Both the position numbers and the translations under genes were made by a program. Source: Pseudomonas sihuiensis (lineage in GTDB: Bacteria > Pseudomonadota > Gammaproteobacteria > Pseudomonadales > Pseudomonadaceae). Taken from it: DNA of 64,000 bases. The stretch is from positions 5,022,001-5,086,000 of the forward strand of contig NZ_LT629797.1 in NCBI RefSeq assembly GCF_900106015.1, written 5' to 3'. The notes beneath the pieces are model-generated. The model made no database searches. It was given only the letters and a program-made list of their open reading frames with translations, and was not told the DNA's origin. Below are positions 9,741 to 18,900 of this stretch, piece by piece; the first letter of the stretch is position 1, and each line of letters opens with the position of its first letter.

Positions 9741-11468
9741 ATGAATCTGCTGATCGTCACCGCCTGCCCCAATGGCCAGGTCACCAGCGTGCTGTGTTCG
9801 CGCCTGTTGCAGGCTGCAGCCGAGCGCCTGGGCTGGCAAACCCGTGTCGAGGTGCACGACGCGCGCGCGATTGGTTCGCCATTGAGCGAGGCGCAGATCG
9901 CCGCGGCCGACTGGGTGCTGGTGGTCAAGACCGGTGAGCTGCCGCTGAGCCGCTTTGCCGGCAAGCGCCTGTTTCAGGCCACGCCGGCCGAGGCACTGGC
10001 CGACCCGCAGCGTTTTCTGCGTGAGGCCGCCGAGCGTGCTCAGCCCTATGGTGAAAACAGAGAACCCGTCCCGAGCGGGCGTCGTCGGCTGGTCGCTGTC
10101 ACTGCCTGCCCGACCGGCGTAGCGCACACCTTCATGGCCGCCGAAGCGCTGCAGCAGGCGGCGCTGCGCATGGGCATCGAGTTGCAGGTGGAAACCCGCG
10201 GTTCGGTCGGCGCGCGCAACCTGCTCGACGATGCCGCCATCGCAGCTGCCGATGCCGTGCTGCTGGCCACCGATATCGAGGTGGACACCAGCCGTTTCGC
10301 CGGCAAGAAGGTCTACCGCTGTGGCACCGGCGTGGCACTGAAACAGCCGCAAAAGACGCTCGAACGGGCGCTCAGCGAGGCGCGACCGCTGAGCGAAGCC
10401 GCGCCAGCCGAGGGGAAGGCCGTCGCCAGTAGTGGCGAGAAAACCGGCCCCTACAAGCACCTGCTCACCGGTGTTTCCTACATGCTGCCGATGGTGGTGG
10501 CCGGCGGTCTGTTGATCGCCCTCTCGTTCGTCTTCGGTATCGAGGCGTTCAAGGAGGAGGGCACCTTGGCCGCTGCGCTGATGCAGATCGGTGGCGACGC
10601 CGCATTCAAGCTGATGGTGCCGGTGCTGGCCGGCTATATCGCCTATTCCATTGCCGACCGCCCGGGCCTGGCACCGGGGATGATCGGCGGGTTGTTGGCC
10701 AGTTCGCTGGGGGCCGGCTTCATCGGCGGCATCATCGCCGGTTTCCTTGCCGGCTATTCGGCCAAGGCCATCGCCCATTGGGTGCGCCTGCCGGCCAGCG
10801 TCGAGGCGCTCAAACCGATTCTGATCATCCCGCTGGTGGCCAGCCTGTTTACCGGGCTGGTGATGATCTATCTGGTTGGCAGTCCGGTAGCAGGCATGCT
10901 CGCAGGGCTTACTGCCTTTCTCGATGGCATGGGCAGCACCAATGCGATCCTGCTGGGTGTGCTGCTCGGCGGCATGATGTGCGTCGATCTCGGCGGGCCG
11001 ATCAACAAGGCGGCCTATGCCTTCTCCGTCGGCCTGCTGGCCTCGAGCAGTTATGCGCCGATGGCCGCGACCATGGCGGCCGGCATGGTGCCGCCGATCG
11101 GCATGGCCATCGCTACCGTGCTGGCACGGCGCAAGTTCGCCCAGAGCGAACGTCAGGCTGGCAAGGCCGCCGGGGTGCTGGGGCTGTGCTTCATCTCCGA
11201 AGGGGCGATTCCGTTCGCCGCCAAGGACCCGCTGCGAGTGATCCCGGCCAGTATTGCCGGCGGCGCACTGACCGGCGCGCTGTCGATGTACTTCGGCTGC
11301 AAGCTGATGGCGCCGCACGGCGGTCTGTTCGTGCTGCTGATTCCCAACGCCATCAATCACGCGTTGCTCTACCTGCTCGCCATCGTCGCTGGCAGCCTGG
11401 TCACTGGCGTGCTCTATGCGCTGATCAAGCAGTCCGAGGCGCAGCCGCTGGCGGTTGGGGCGCAATAA
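9741..11468 (+). CDS. fruA: PTS fructose transporter, EIIB'BC
   Basis: Inner-membrane fructose permease that phosphorylates its substrate at C1. 575 aa. Two tandem EIIB-like domains come first. Residues 1-100 keep a Cys at position 9 (TACPNGQVTS) but lack the TGVAHT signature, so this copy is probably not catalytic. Residues 115-215 have the proper phosphocysteine site, Cys123 in TACPTGVAHTFMAAEAL. The EIIC membrane domain follows (about 235-570), with many hydrophobic segments and GGPINKAAYAF. Last gene of fruBKA, 12 bases after fruK. The B'BC order is standard for FruA. Confidence 0.97.
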   Translation: MNLLIVTACPNGQVTSVLCSRLLQAAAERLGWQTRVEVHDARAIGSPLSEAQIAAADWVLVVKTGELPLSRFAGKRLFQATPAEALADPQRFLREAAERAQPYGENREPVPSGRRRLVAVTACPTGVAHTFMAAEALQQAALRMGIELQVETRGSVGARNLLDDAAIAAADAVLLATDIEVDTSRFAGKKVYRCGTGVALKQPQKTLERALSEARPLSEAAPAEGKAVASSGEKTGPYKHLLTGVSYMLPMVVAGGLLIALSFVFGIEAFKEEGTLAAALMQIGGDAAFKLMVPVLAGYIAYSIADRPGLAPGMIGGLLASSLGAGFIGGIIAGFLAGYSAKAIAHWVRLPASVEALKPILIIPLVASLFTGLVMIYLVGSPVAGMLAGLTAFLDGMGSTNAILLGVLLGGMMCVDLGGPINKAAYAFSVGLLASSSYAPMAATMAAGMVPPIGMAIATVLARRKFAQSERQAGKAAGVLGLCFISEGAIPFAAKDPLRVIPASIAGGALTGALSMYFGCKLMAPHGGLFVLLIPNAINHALLYLLAIVAGSLVTGVLYALIKQSEAQPLAVGAQ

Positions 11469-11531
11469 GCGCAGGGTCCGTTGCCTCGGTTACACTGAGT
11501 TGAACAGCGCCGGACAAGTAGGAGTCTGTTG

Positions 11532-11569
11532 AAGGGGGCGGTGCGCCGATGCGCTGCGATGGCCCCCTT
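11532..11569 (+). terminator. GC-rich hairpin after fruA
   Basis: Perfect 8-bp arms AAGGGGGC (11532-11539) and GCCCCCTT (11562-11569), with a 22-base loop that can pair further, then only a short T run. Probable weak or Rho-assisted terminator of the fru operon, lying 46 bases before the next gene. Confidence 0.5.
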
Positions 11570-11615
11570 TGGCTTCGTGGCGCAGTCGCCCCCACAAAGA
11601 AAGGATCCTCTGTAG

Positions 11616-13796
11616 ATGACTCAAGCTCTCGCGCATCGCTGGCGCTTCTTCCGTGCCGGCGGCTTCGATCAGGTGCAACTGGAAACCCCGGCCGACCTCG
11701 CCGCCCTGCGCGGCCTGGACCAGAAACTCTGGGCCAGCCTGGCCTGCCCGGTGAACAACCTGGAGCTGGATCGGCGCATGCTGCAATACATCGATCTGAA
11801 CCAGGACGGTCGTATCCGTGCTCCGGAAATTCTCGATGTGGTGGATTGGACCCTGGCGCGCCTGCGTGATCCGGCCGTGCTGTTTCAAGACGGCCCGTTG
11901 CTGCTCGCGTCGCTCACCGACGATGCCGAAGGCGCCCGCCTGCGTCTGGCTGCGCAGCGTCTGTTGGGCGTACTCGGGCGTCCCGACGCCGAGAGCCTGA
12001 CACCGGCCGATACCGCTGATCTGGCATTGCTGTTCCCGCCTCACGAATCCAATGGCGATGGCCTGGTGCCAGCCAGCATGACCGATGATGCCGAGCTCAA
12101 GGCCGCCATCGCCGACATCATCGCCTGCCTGGGTGCACAGACCGACCGCAGTGGCGAGCCCGCCATCGGTGCCGAGCAGATCACCGCTTTCTTCGATCAG
12201 GCGCGTCAGCTGCATGCCTGGCATGCGCGTGCCGCCGAGCAGGGACTGGATGCTTTCGGTGAAGGCACGGTGGCGGCGGTCGAGGCGCTGAGTGCCGTGC
12301 GTGCCAAGATCGACGATTACTTCACCCGCGTGGCCATGGCCGAGTTCGACCCGCGTGCAGCCGCCCTGATGAACGCCAGGGAAGAGGAGCTGGTGCGTCT
12401 GGCATCGCTGTCATTGGCCGATGCTGGCGAAGTGGCCGGTCTGCCCCTGGCGGTGGTGCAGCATGGCGACGAATTGCCGCTGAGCAAGGGCCTCAACCCG
12501 GCCTGGCAGCACGCCGTCGATGAATTCCGCCAGCGTGTGGTGGTGCCGGTGTATGGCGAGCAGGACAGCCTGTCGCGCGAGCAGTGGCAGCATCTGGTCG
12601 CGCTGTGCGGCAACTACCTGGCCTGGCGCGCCGAGACGCCGAAAGTGGCGATTGCCGAGGTGCTCGAGCGCGGACGTATTCTCGAACTGGTGGAGCAGGG
12701 GGCCGAAGCGCGCCTGCTGGCGCTGGTGGAAGAGGACAAGACCGTGGCCGAAGCGGCGGACGGGCTGGTCGAGCTGGACAAGCTGATTCGCCTGCGTCAT
12801 GGCCTGGTCCGACTGCTGCGCAACTTCGTGTCTTTCCAGGCCTTTTATTCGCGGCAGGAAAAGGCCGTGTTCCAGGCTGGCGTCCTCTATATCGACGGCA
12901 AGAGTTGCGAGCTGGTGGTTGAGGTCGGTGATGTCGAGGCCCATGCCAAGGTGGCGGCGGCCAGCGACTGCTTCCTGCTCTACTGCGCCTGCACCCGTCG
13001 CGGCGAGCCGGTGCGGGGCAAGGAGGCGCTGAACATCGTGGTGGCGGTGACCGCCGGTAGCGAGGGCGACCTGCAGGCCGGTCGCCATGGTCTGTTCTAC
13101 GACCGCGACGGTAACGACTGGGATGCCACTGTGGTCAAGGTGGTACAGCATGCGATCAGCATTCGCGAGGCGTTCTGGTCGCCGTATCGGCGCGTTTCCA
13201 CGTTGGTGTCCGATCAGGTGCAGAAGCTGGCGGCCAGTCGCGACGCCGACATGGTCAACAAGACTGTGGCCAAGGTCGGCGAAACTGGCGCCGCGCCGGC
13301 AGCGACGCCGGCACCTGCGTTCGACATCGCCAAGTTCGCCGGTATCTTCGCCGCCATCGGCCTCGCCGTCGGTGCCCTGGGCACGGCGCTGGCTGCGGTG
13401 GTCACCGGGATTCTATCGCTGGTCTGGTGGCAGATCCCGCTACTGTTTCTCTGCGTGCTGCTGGCCATCTCCGGCCCGGCCATGCTGCTGGCCTGGTTCA
13501 AGCTGCGCCGGCGCAGTCTGGGGCCGATCCTCGACGGCAACGGCTGGGCGGTGAATGCCCAGGCGCGCATCAGCATTCCCTTCGGCACTGCGCTGACGCA
13601 GATGGCGGAACTGCCCAAGGGTAGCGACCGTGCGCTGCGCGACCCCTATGCCAACAAGCCGGTGCTGTGGCCCTGGATTATCGCCCTGCTGCTGGCGCTG
13701 GGGCTGGGCTACTACGCCTGGAGCAACGGCGCGTTCAGCCCGGCGCCAGAGGCACCGGCCGAAGCGGCGGCGCCGGTGCAGGATTCCGCCAGCTAG
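11616..13796 (+). CDS. unrecognised EF-hand membrane protein
   Basis: 726 aa, function not recognised. Residues 60-71 form a textbook EF-hand loop (DLNQDGRIRAPE, with D, N, D, G, I and E at the expected places). A weaker second candidate lies near 155 (ESNGDGLVPAS). The middle is long, soluble and helical. Three hydrophobic segments lie near the C-terminus (about 575-600, 604-628, 686-705), and a Pro/Ala-rich tail ends the protein. No signal peptide, so the large N-terminal part is probably cytoplasmic. It follows the fru operon on the same strand after a hairpin and probably has its own promoter. Calcium binding is inferred from the loop only. Confidence 0.85.
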   Translation: MTQALAHRWRFFRAGGFDQVQLETPADLAALRGLDQKLWASLACPVNNLELDRRMLQYIDLNQDGRIRAPEILDVVDWTLARLRDPAVLFQDGPLLLASLTDDAEGARLRLAAQRLLGVLGRPDAESLTPADTADLALLFPPHESNGDGLVPASMTDDAELKAAIADIIACLGAQTDRSGEPAIGAEQITAFFDQARQLHAWHARAAEQGLDAFGEGTVAAVEALSAVRAKIDDYFTRVAMAEFDPRAAALMNAREEELVRLASLSLADAGEVAGLPLAVVQHGDELPLSKGLNPAWQHAVDEFRQRVVVPVYGEQDSLSREQWQHLVALCGNYLAWRAETPKVAIAEVLERGRILELVEQGAEARLLALVEEDKTVAEAADGLVELDKLIRLRHGLVRLLRNFVSFQAFYSRQEKAVFQAGVLYIDGKSCELVVEVGDVEAHAKVAAASDCFLLYCACTRRGEPVRGKEALNIVVAVTAGSEGDLQAGRHGLFYDRDGNDWDATVVKVVQHAISIREAFWSPYRRVSTLVSDQVQKLAASRDADMVNKTVAKVGETGAAPAATPAPAFDIAKFAGIFAAIGLAVGALGTALAAVVTGILSLVWWQIPLLFLCVLLAISGPAMLLAWFKLRRRSLGPILDGNGWAVNAQARISIPFGTALTQMAELPKGSDRALRDPYANKPVLWPWIIALLLALGLGYYAWSNGAFSPAPEAPAEAAAPVQDSAS

Positions 13797-13823
13797 GGGG
13801 TACTGCCTGGCGTCGGGCTCTTT

Positions 13824-13874
13824 GTAGGAGCGGCTTCAGCCGCGAAAGCTGTTCGCGGCTAAAGCCGCTCCTAC
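13824..13874. repeat. REP-type palindrome
   Basis: Near-perfect inverted pair: GTAGGAGCGGCTTCAGCCGC at the left, its complement ending in GCTCCTAC at the right. It sits between the convergent EF-hand gene and cobB and may work as a bidirectional terminator. Confidence 0.85.
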
Positions 13875-13937
13875 GGGTTGGAATGCTCAGTCGGCCAGCC
13901 ATTTGTGTATTGGCGGGTTTCGCCCACCCGTTCTCTC

Positions 13938-14645
13938 TCAGCCGGCCAATAGCTCCGCCACCCAGCGCGGCAGCTGTTCGGTAGCCGGGCCATAGCGTTT
14001 CTCGGCGAACAGCGAATGGCCCTGGCTTGGCTCTAAGTTGATCTCCAGCGTATGCGCGCCGGCCCGGCGCGCCTGTTCGACGAAACCCGCTGCCGGGTAG
14101 ACGTGCCCGGAGGTGCCGATGCTGACGAACAGCTCGCACTGCTCCAGCGCGTCGTAGATGCGCTCCATGTGATAGGGCATCTCGCCGAACCAGACGATAT
14201 CCGGACGCAAGGTGCCGACCAGGCCGCAGCAGGTGCATGCCTGGCCGACCGGCATGTCCTCCAGTAGTGGGAAGCGCTGCTGGCTGTTGCTGCACAGCAT
14301 CGACTGCAACTCGCCGTGCATGTGCAGCAGGTTCCTGGAGCCGGCGCGCTCGTGCAGGTTGTCGACGTTCTGCGTGACCAGCAGGAATTCTCCCTGCCAG
14401 CCGGCCTCCAGCTCGGCCAGGGCCAGATGCCCGGCATTCGGTGCGATGGCCGGATCGCGCAGCTGGGCGCGGCGCATGTCGTAGAAGCGCTGCACCAGTG
14501 CCGGATCGCGGGCAAAGCCTTCGGGTGTCGCCACCTCTTCGATGCGGTGGTCTTCCCAGAGGCCGTCAGCGGCGCGGAAGGTGCGAATGCCGCTCTCGGC
14601 GGAGATACCGGCGCCGGTGAGAATGACAATATTGGGATGGGGCAT
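13938..14645 (-). CDS. cobB: NAD-dependent protein deacylase, sirtuin CobB type
   Basis: Removes acetyl or succinyl groups from lysines using NAD+. 235 aa, normal for bacterial class III sirtuins. Seen: NAD-binding GAGISAESGI (11-20), QNVDNLH (92-98) and catalytic His110 in HMHGEL. The pair Tyr55/Arg58 in FYDMRR is the YxxR signature of desuccinylating sirtuins. The zinc module keeps only part of the four-Cys pattern (one Cys at about 118, then CTCC further on), as in some CobB proteins. Single gene between two repeat palindromes. Confidence 0.93.
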   Translation of the reverse strand: MPHPNIVILTGAGISAESGIRTFRAADGLWEDHRIEEVATPEGFARDPALVQRFYDMRRAQLRDPAIAPNAGHLALAELEAGWQGEFLLVTQNVDNLHERAGSRNLLHMHGELQSMLCSNSQQRFPLLEDMPVGQACTCCGLVGTLRPDIVWFGEMPYHMERIYDALEQCELFVSIGTSGHVYPAAGFVEQARRAGAHTLEINLEPSQGHSLFAEKRYGPATEQLPRWVAELLAG

Positions 14646-14718
14646 GGCGGCTCCGAAGACAGGTGCATTGCTGCAACTCTAAGCCAATTCCGCACACCCT
14701 ACATGTTGGTCAGAATGG

Positions 14719-14776
14719 TAGCCCGGATGAAATCCGGGAAGCACCAGCACATCGCTCCCGGATTGCATCCGGGCTA
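14719..14776. repeat. TAGCCCGGAT inverted pair
   Basis: TAGCCCGGATGAAATCCGGGA (14719-14739, itself a hairpin) is repeated in inverse form at 14756-14776. A single copy recurs at 23721-23741. Intergenic palindrome between cobB and the response regulator gene. Confidence 0.8.
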
Positions 14777-14822
14777 CTTGGTTGCTGGCCTTGGAGCAAG
14801 ACGACATACGTGGGGTCTTGGG

Positions 14823-15530
14823 TCATCCCCACTCGCTCATTGCCGCCAGCGCCACCGAGGCGGCGGCGGTGCGGGTTTCCACGCCGAGTTTCACGTAGAC
14901 GTGCTCGAGGTGCTTGTTCACCGTGCGTGGGCTGAGGCCGAGAATGTCGCCGATATCGCGGTTGGTCTTGCCGCAGGCGACCCAGCGCAGCACCTGCACC
15001 TCGCGCTCGGTGAGCTGGAAGCGCGCCGATAGCTTGGCATACGCCGGGGCATCGTCGAGGCTGAGGCTGACCGGCTTCGATGCAGCACGCGCGGCCTGGA
15101 GTATGCGTGCCGTGCGCAGATGCGAGGCGACACGGGCGAGTACCTCCTCGGGGTTGATCGGCTTGGTCACGTAGTCGATGCCGCCCGCCTCGAAGCCTTG
15201 CACCACATGTTCGCTATCGGTCAGGGCGGTCATGAACAGCACCGGAATATCGGCGCTGCTCGGCTCGGCCTTGATACGTCGGCAGGTCTCGAAACCATCC
15301 AGCCCCGGCATCATCGCGTCGAGCAGGATCAGGTCGGGCCTACGCCGCTGGATCCGGCCTAAAGCGCTTACACCGTCCAGCGCGACCAGCACCATGTAGC
15401 CGGCGTCGTCGAGAGCGTCGGAGAGCAGCGCGAGGTTGTCCGGTGTGTCGTCGACGATGAGGATGATGCCGCGCTCGGCCGACAGGCTGGCGGGCGAGCA
15501 CGACTCAGGCTGGTGGAGTGGCGCATTCAT
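14823..15530 (-). CDS. LuxR/NarL-type response regulator
   Basis: DNA-binding response regulator, 235 aa. The receiver domain (about 20-140) has the acidic pair VDD, the phospho-Asp in LILLDAMMPG and the conserved Lys in YVTKP. The LuxR helix-turn-helix (about 170-230) has LTEREVQVLRWVACGKTNRD and SPRTVNKHLEHVYVKLGV. It starts at ATG 15528-15530, overlapping the end of the hybrid kinase gene by 26 bases, so the two are co-translated and almost surely a pair. Inferred: it activates the amide transporter and formamidase genes through the TACGT-N6-RCGTA sites at 19139-19176 and 24630-24645. Confidence 0.92.
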   Translation of the reverse strand: MNAPLHQPESCSPASLSAERGIILIVDDTPDNLALLSDALDDAGYMVLVALDGVSALGRIQRRRPDLILLDAMMPGLDGFETCRRIKAEPSSADIPVLFMTALTDSEHVVQGFEAGGIDYVTKPINPEEVLARVASHLRTARILQAARAASKPVSLSLDDAPAYAKLSARFQLTEREVQVLRWVACGKTNRDIGDILGLSPRTVNKHLEHVYVKLGVETRTAAASVALAAMSEWG

Positions 15531-18500
15531 GTTCGGCCTCCTTCAGTTGGCGGTTGAATTCATCGAGCTGGAAGTTCTTCACCAGTAGGCGCAAGGCGGC
15601 GGTGAAGCCCGCGCAGGCCGGGTCGCGCTGGTCGATATCGTCCAGGCGTTGCTGGATGCCGCGCACGTAACCCAGAGCGCCCAGTTCGCGTAGTGCCTGC
15701 AGGTCATCGCTGCCCGGCAACGTCATGCACATGGCGGGCGCCGCTGGCTCCTGGGTGCGGCGCAGCCAGGTCAGGCCGAGCTGCTGCTGGATGCGCTCGA
15801 GCAACTGCGGGGTGTACACCGGTTTGGCCAGGTAGTCGTCGCAGTCGGCGGCGATGCTGCGTTCGCGGTCGTCGGTGAACGCATTGGCGGAGATCACGAT
15901 GATCGGCGCCTGGCAGCGTGTGTTGCGGCGAATCAGGCGACTGGTTTCCCAGCCGTCCATTTGCGGCATGGACAGGTCCATCAGGATCAACGCCGGGTTG
16001 TGCAGCGCTACCTGGCGAATCGCCTCCTGGCCGCTGGCGGCCTGGATCACCTCGAAGCCCAGCGGCTCGAGCATGCCGGCGAGCACGCGGCGATGTTCGA
16101 GGTGATCGTCCACTACCAGAAGCAGACGGCGTTCACCCTGGTAGCCGGTGATGTCGTGCTCGACGTGTACCACCGCTTGCGGCACACGTACTTCGGAGAG
16201 GAACAGGCGGACCTGGAAGCGCGTGCCTTGGTCAGGTTCGCTGTGCACCGAGAGCTCGCCGCCCATCAATGAGGTGAGCATGCGGGTGATGGTCAGGCCT
16301 AGGCCGACACCGTTGTCCTGGCGCATCAGGTCGCCGCGTTCGAACGGCTGGAAGATCCGTTCGATCTGTTCCGGGGCGATGCCAATGCCGGTGTCGATGA
16401 TCTCGAAAGTGGCGGTCTCGCGCATGTAGCCCACGCGCAGACGCACCTCGCCGCGCTCGGTAAAGCGCACGGCGTTGCCCAGCAGGTTGATCAGGATCTG
16501 CCGCACGCGCTTCTCGTCACCGCGCACTACTGCCGGCATGCGGCCGATGCATTCGAGGCGAAAGCGCAGGCCTTTCTCGGCCGCCTGCGGGGTGAACATG
16601 CGTTCGATCTGGTCGATGAATTCCGGGAAGGGAATTTCCGCCAGTTCCAGGTGCAGTTTGCCGGCTTCGATCTTGGCCACGTCGAGCAGGCCGTCGATCA
16701 GCGACAGCAGGTGCGAACCGCTACGCAGGATGGTCGCCAGGGCGTCCTGGTGCTGGCTCGGCATGGCCGCGTCGCGCTGCAGGATCTGGGTGTAGCCCAG
16801 GATGCTGTTGAGCGGCGTGCGCAATTCGTGCGATAGCCCGGTGACGTAGCGGCTCTTCGCTGCGTTGGCGGATTCCGCCGCTTCCTTGGCCTGTTGCAGG
16901 GCTTCGTCGGTCTTGCGGTGGGCTTCGATCTCCTGCATCAGCAGCAGGGTCTGTCGATCCGACTCCTCCTGCGCCACGCGGCGGCTTTCGCGGGTCAATA
17001 CCAGCCACCAGGCGAGCATGGCAGCGAACAACGAGAGGGTCAGAAAGGCCTTGAGGAAAGCCTGGAACAGGGTCTGGCGGACTTCCGGTTCCTGCGTCAG
17101 CAGGCTCAGCGATACCTGGCTGTAGATCAGCGCGAGCGCGCCGAACAGCATCAGCACCAGCAGGCTCAGCAGGCCCAGGTACTGCGCCAGACGGCTGTGC
17201 AGACGTGGGATGGAAACGCGCGGGAAGAGCCAGCCGATGAAGTCGTCGAGCTGATCGCTCAGGCGGGCTCTGGGTTTGCAGCGATCCTCGCAGCGTGCGT
17301 CGAGCGAGCAGCACAGCGAGCAGATGGGCGCGCCGTAGGCGGGGCAGTATGCGGTGTCCGGTTCTTCGAAACGGTTGTTGCACAGACCGCACTGCACCTG
17401 GCCGGCTTCGGTATGGGGATAGAGCAGGTGCGGCTGGCGCTCGCGGGCGATGTAGTAGCGCCCGCCAGTGAGCCAGGCCAACAGCGGCGCCAGCAGGAAT
17501 GCCGAACCCAGTGCCACGGCTGGCGAAGCCGCTTGTGCCAGGGCGCCGAACAGGCCGCCGTGGGCGAGCACCGAGAGCAGGGAGGCGATCAGCATGGCAC
17601 CGACGCCCACCGGGTTGATGTCGTAGAGGTGTGCGCGCTTGAACTCGATGTATTTCGGCGACAGGCCCAGCGGCTTGTTGATCACCAGGTCGGCCACCAG
17701 CGCGCCGATCCAGGCAATGGCGATATTGGCGTAGAGACCGAGTACCTCCTCGATCGCTTCGAACACGCCCAGCTCCATCAGCATCAGGGCGATGGCCACG
17801 TTGAACACCAGCCACACCACGCGACCGGGGTGGCTGTGGGTGATGCGGGCGAAGAAGTTCGACCAGGCCAGCGAGCCGGCGTAGGCGTTGGTGACGTTGA
17901 TCTTCACCTGGCTGACGATGACGAACAGCACCATGGCCGCCAGTGCCCATTGTGGCGAGGCGAACACGTAGTTGAAGGCCACCAGGTACATCTGCGTCGG
18001 CTCGGCGGCGCGTTCCATGGGGATTTCATGCTGCAGGGCGAGAAAGGCGAGGAAGGCGCCGGCGAGCATCTTCAGCGCGCCGGGGATGATCCAACCGGGG
18101 CCGGCCAGCAGCAGCGCCGTCCACCAGCGCACGCGGTTGGCACGGGTTTTTTCCGGCAGGAAGCGCAGGTAGTCGACCTGCTCGCCGATCTGCGTGATCA
18201 GGGCCAGGGCGACGGTGCAGGCGGCGCCGAAATGCAGCAGGTTGAAGCTGCCGGGTTCGCCCTCACGGCCGGCGAAGCTGGTCCAGTCCGACAGTGCCTC
18301 GGGGTTCTTGGCGATGACGAACACATAGGGCAGCACCAGCAGAAACAGCCACACGGGCTGCGTCCACATCTGTAGACGGTTGATCAGGGTGATGCCGTAG
18401 GCCACCAGCGGAATGATGATGATCGAGCAGATCACGTAGGCCAGGGCCAGCGGGATGTTGAAGTACAGCTCCAGCGCCAGCGCCATGATCGCCGCCTCGA

Positions 18501-18900
18501 GGGCGAAGAACAGGAAGGTGAAGCTGGCGTAGATCAGCGAGGTGATGGTCGAGCCGATGTAGCCGAAGCCGGCGCCACGGGTCAGCAGGTCCATGTCCAG
18601 GCCGGAGCGGGCGGCGTAGTAGCTGATCGGCAGGCCGGTGAGGAAGATCACCAGGCTGACCGCGAGGATCGCCCACAGGGTATTGGTGAAGCCGTAGGAC
18701 AGCGCCAAGGCGCCGCCGATGGCTTCCAGGGCGAGGAACGACACGGCGCCGAGCGCGGTGTTGGCGATGCGCAGTTCCGACCATTTGCGGAACGACCTGG
18801 GCGTGAAGCGCAGGGCGTAATCCTCCATGGTCTCGTCGGCGACCCAGGCGTTGTAGTCGCGGCGAATCTTGATGATGCGCTGGGTGCCGGTTGGTTGCAC
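15505..18900 (-). CDS. hybrid histidine kinase with NCS1-permease sensor domain
   Basis: 1131 aa membrane sensor. Residues about 20-485 are a complete NCS1 (cytosine/purine/allantoin) permease-like domain with about 12 hydrophobic segments. A cysteine-rich stretch follows (about 500-540: CGLCNNRF, CSLCCSL, CEDRC), which could bind metal. Next come two more hydrophobic helices (about 575-640) and a coiled linker. The kinase core has the H-box SHELRTPLNS with His about 691 and an ATPase domain with GVGLGLTI. A receiver (about 925-1045, VVDDHLEHRR, LILMDLSMPQMDGW) and a short tail end the protein. Start is GTG 18898-18900 with AGGA upstream. It is divergent from the transporter genes. Probably senses an amide, urea or purine-like compound. 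Confidence 0.93.
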   Translation of the reverse strand: MQPTGTQRIIKIRRDYNAWVADETMEDYALRFTPRSFRKWSELRIANTALGAVSFLALEAIGGALALSYGFTNTLWAILAVSLVIFLTGLPISYYAARSGLDMDLLTRGAGFGYIGSTITSLIYASFTFLFFALEAAIMALALELYFNIPLALAYVICSIIIIPLVAYGITLINRLQMWTQPVWLFLLVLPYVFVIAKNPEALSDWTSFAGREGEPGSFNLLHFGAACTVALALITQIGEQVDYLRFLPEKTRANRVRWWTALLLAGPGWIIPGALKMLAGAFLAFLALQHEIPMERAAEPTQMYLVAFNYVFASPQWALAAMVLFVIVSQVKINVTNAYAGSLAWSNFFARITHSHPGRVVWLVFNVAIALMLMELGVFEAIEEVLGLYANIAIAWIGALVADLVINKPLGLSPKYIEFKRAHLYDINPVGVGAMLIASLLSVLAHGGLFGALAQAASPAVALGSAFLLAPLLAWLTGGRYYIARERQPHLLYPHTEAGQVQCGLCNNRFEEPDTAYCPAYGAPICSLCCSLDARCEDRCKPRARLSDQLDDFIGWLFPRVSIPRLHSRLAQYLGLLSLLVLMLFGALALIYSQVSLSLLTQEPEVRQTLFQAFLKAFLTLSLFAAMLAWWLVLTRESRRVAQEESDRQTLLLMQEIEAHRKTDEALQQAKEAAESANAAKSRYVTGLSHELRTPLNSILGYTQILQRDAAMPSQHQDALATILRSGSHLLSLIDGLLDVAKIEAGKLHLELAEIPFPEFIDQIERMFTPQAAEKGLRFRLECIGRMPAVVRGDEKRVRQILINLLGNAVRFTERGEVRLRVGYMRETATFEIIDTGIGIAPEQIERIFQPFERGDLMRQDNGVGLGLTITRMLTSLMGGELSVHSEPDQGTRFQVRLFLSEVRVPQAVVHVEHDITGYQGERRLLLVVDDHLEHRRVLAGMLEPLGFEVIQAASGQEAIRQVALHNPALILMDLSMPQMDGWETSRLIRRNTRCQAPIIVISANAFTDDRERSIAADCDDYLAKPVYTPQLLERIQQQLGLTWLRRTQEPAAPAMCMTLPGSDDLQALRELGALGYVRGIQQRLDDIDQRDPACAGFTAALRLLVKNFQLDEFNRQLKEAEHECATPPA

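Noticed and set aside
8574..11465. 963-codon open frame on the minus strand
   Set aside because: It lies fully opposite fruB, fruK and fruA. Its composition (Gln, Arg, His, Gly) is that of a GC-rich antisense shadow, with no family motif.
16894..18375. 493-codon open frame on the plus strand
   Set aside because: Antisense to the permease-kinase gene; rich in Gln, His and Gly and unlike any protein family.
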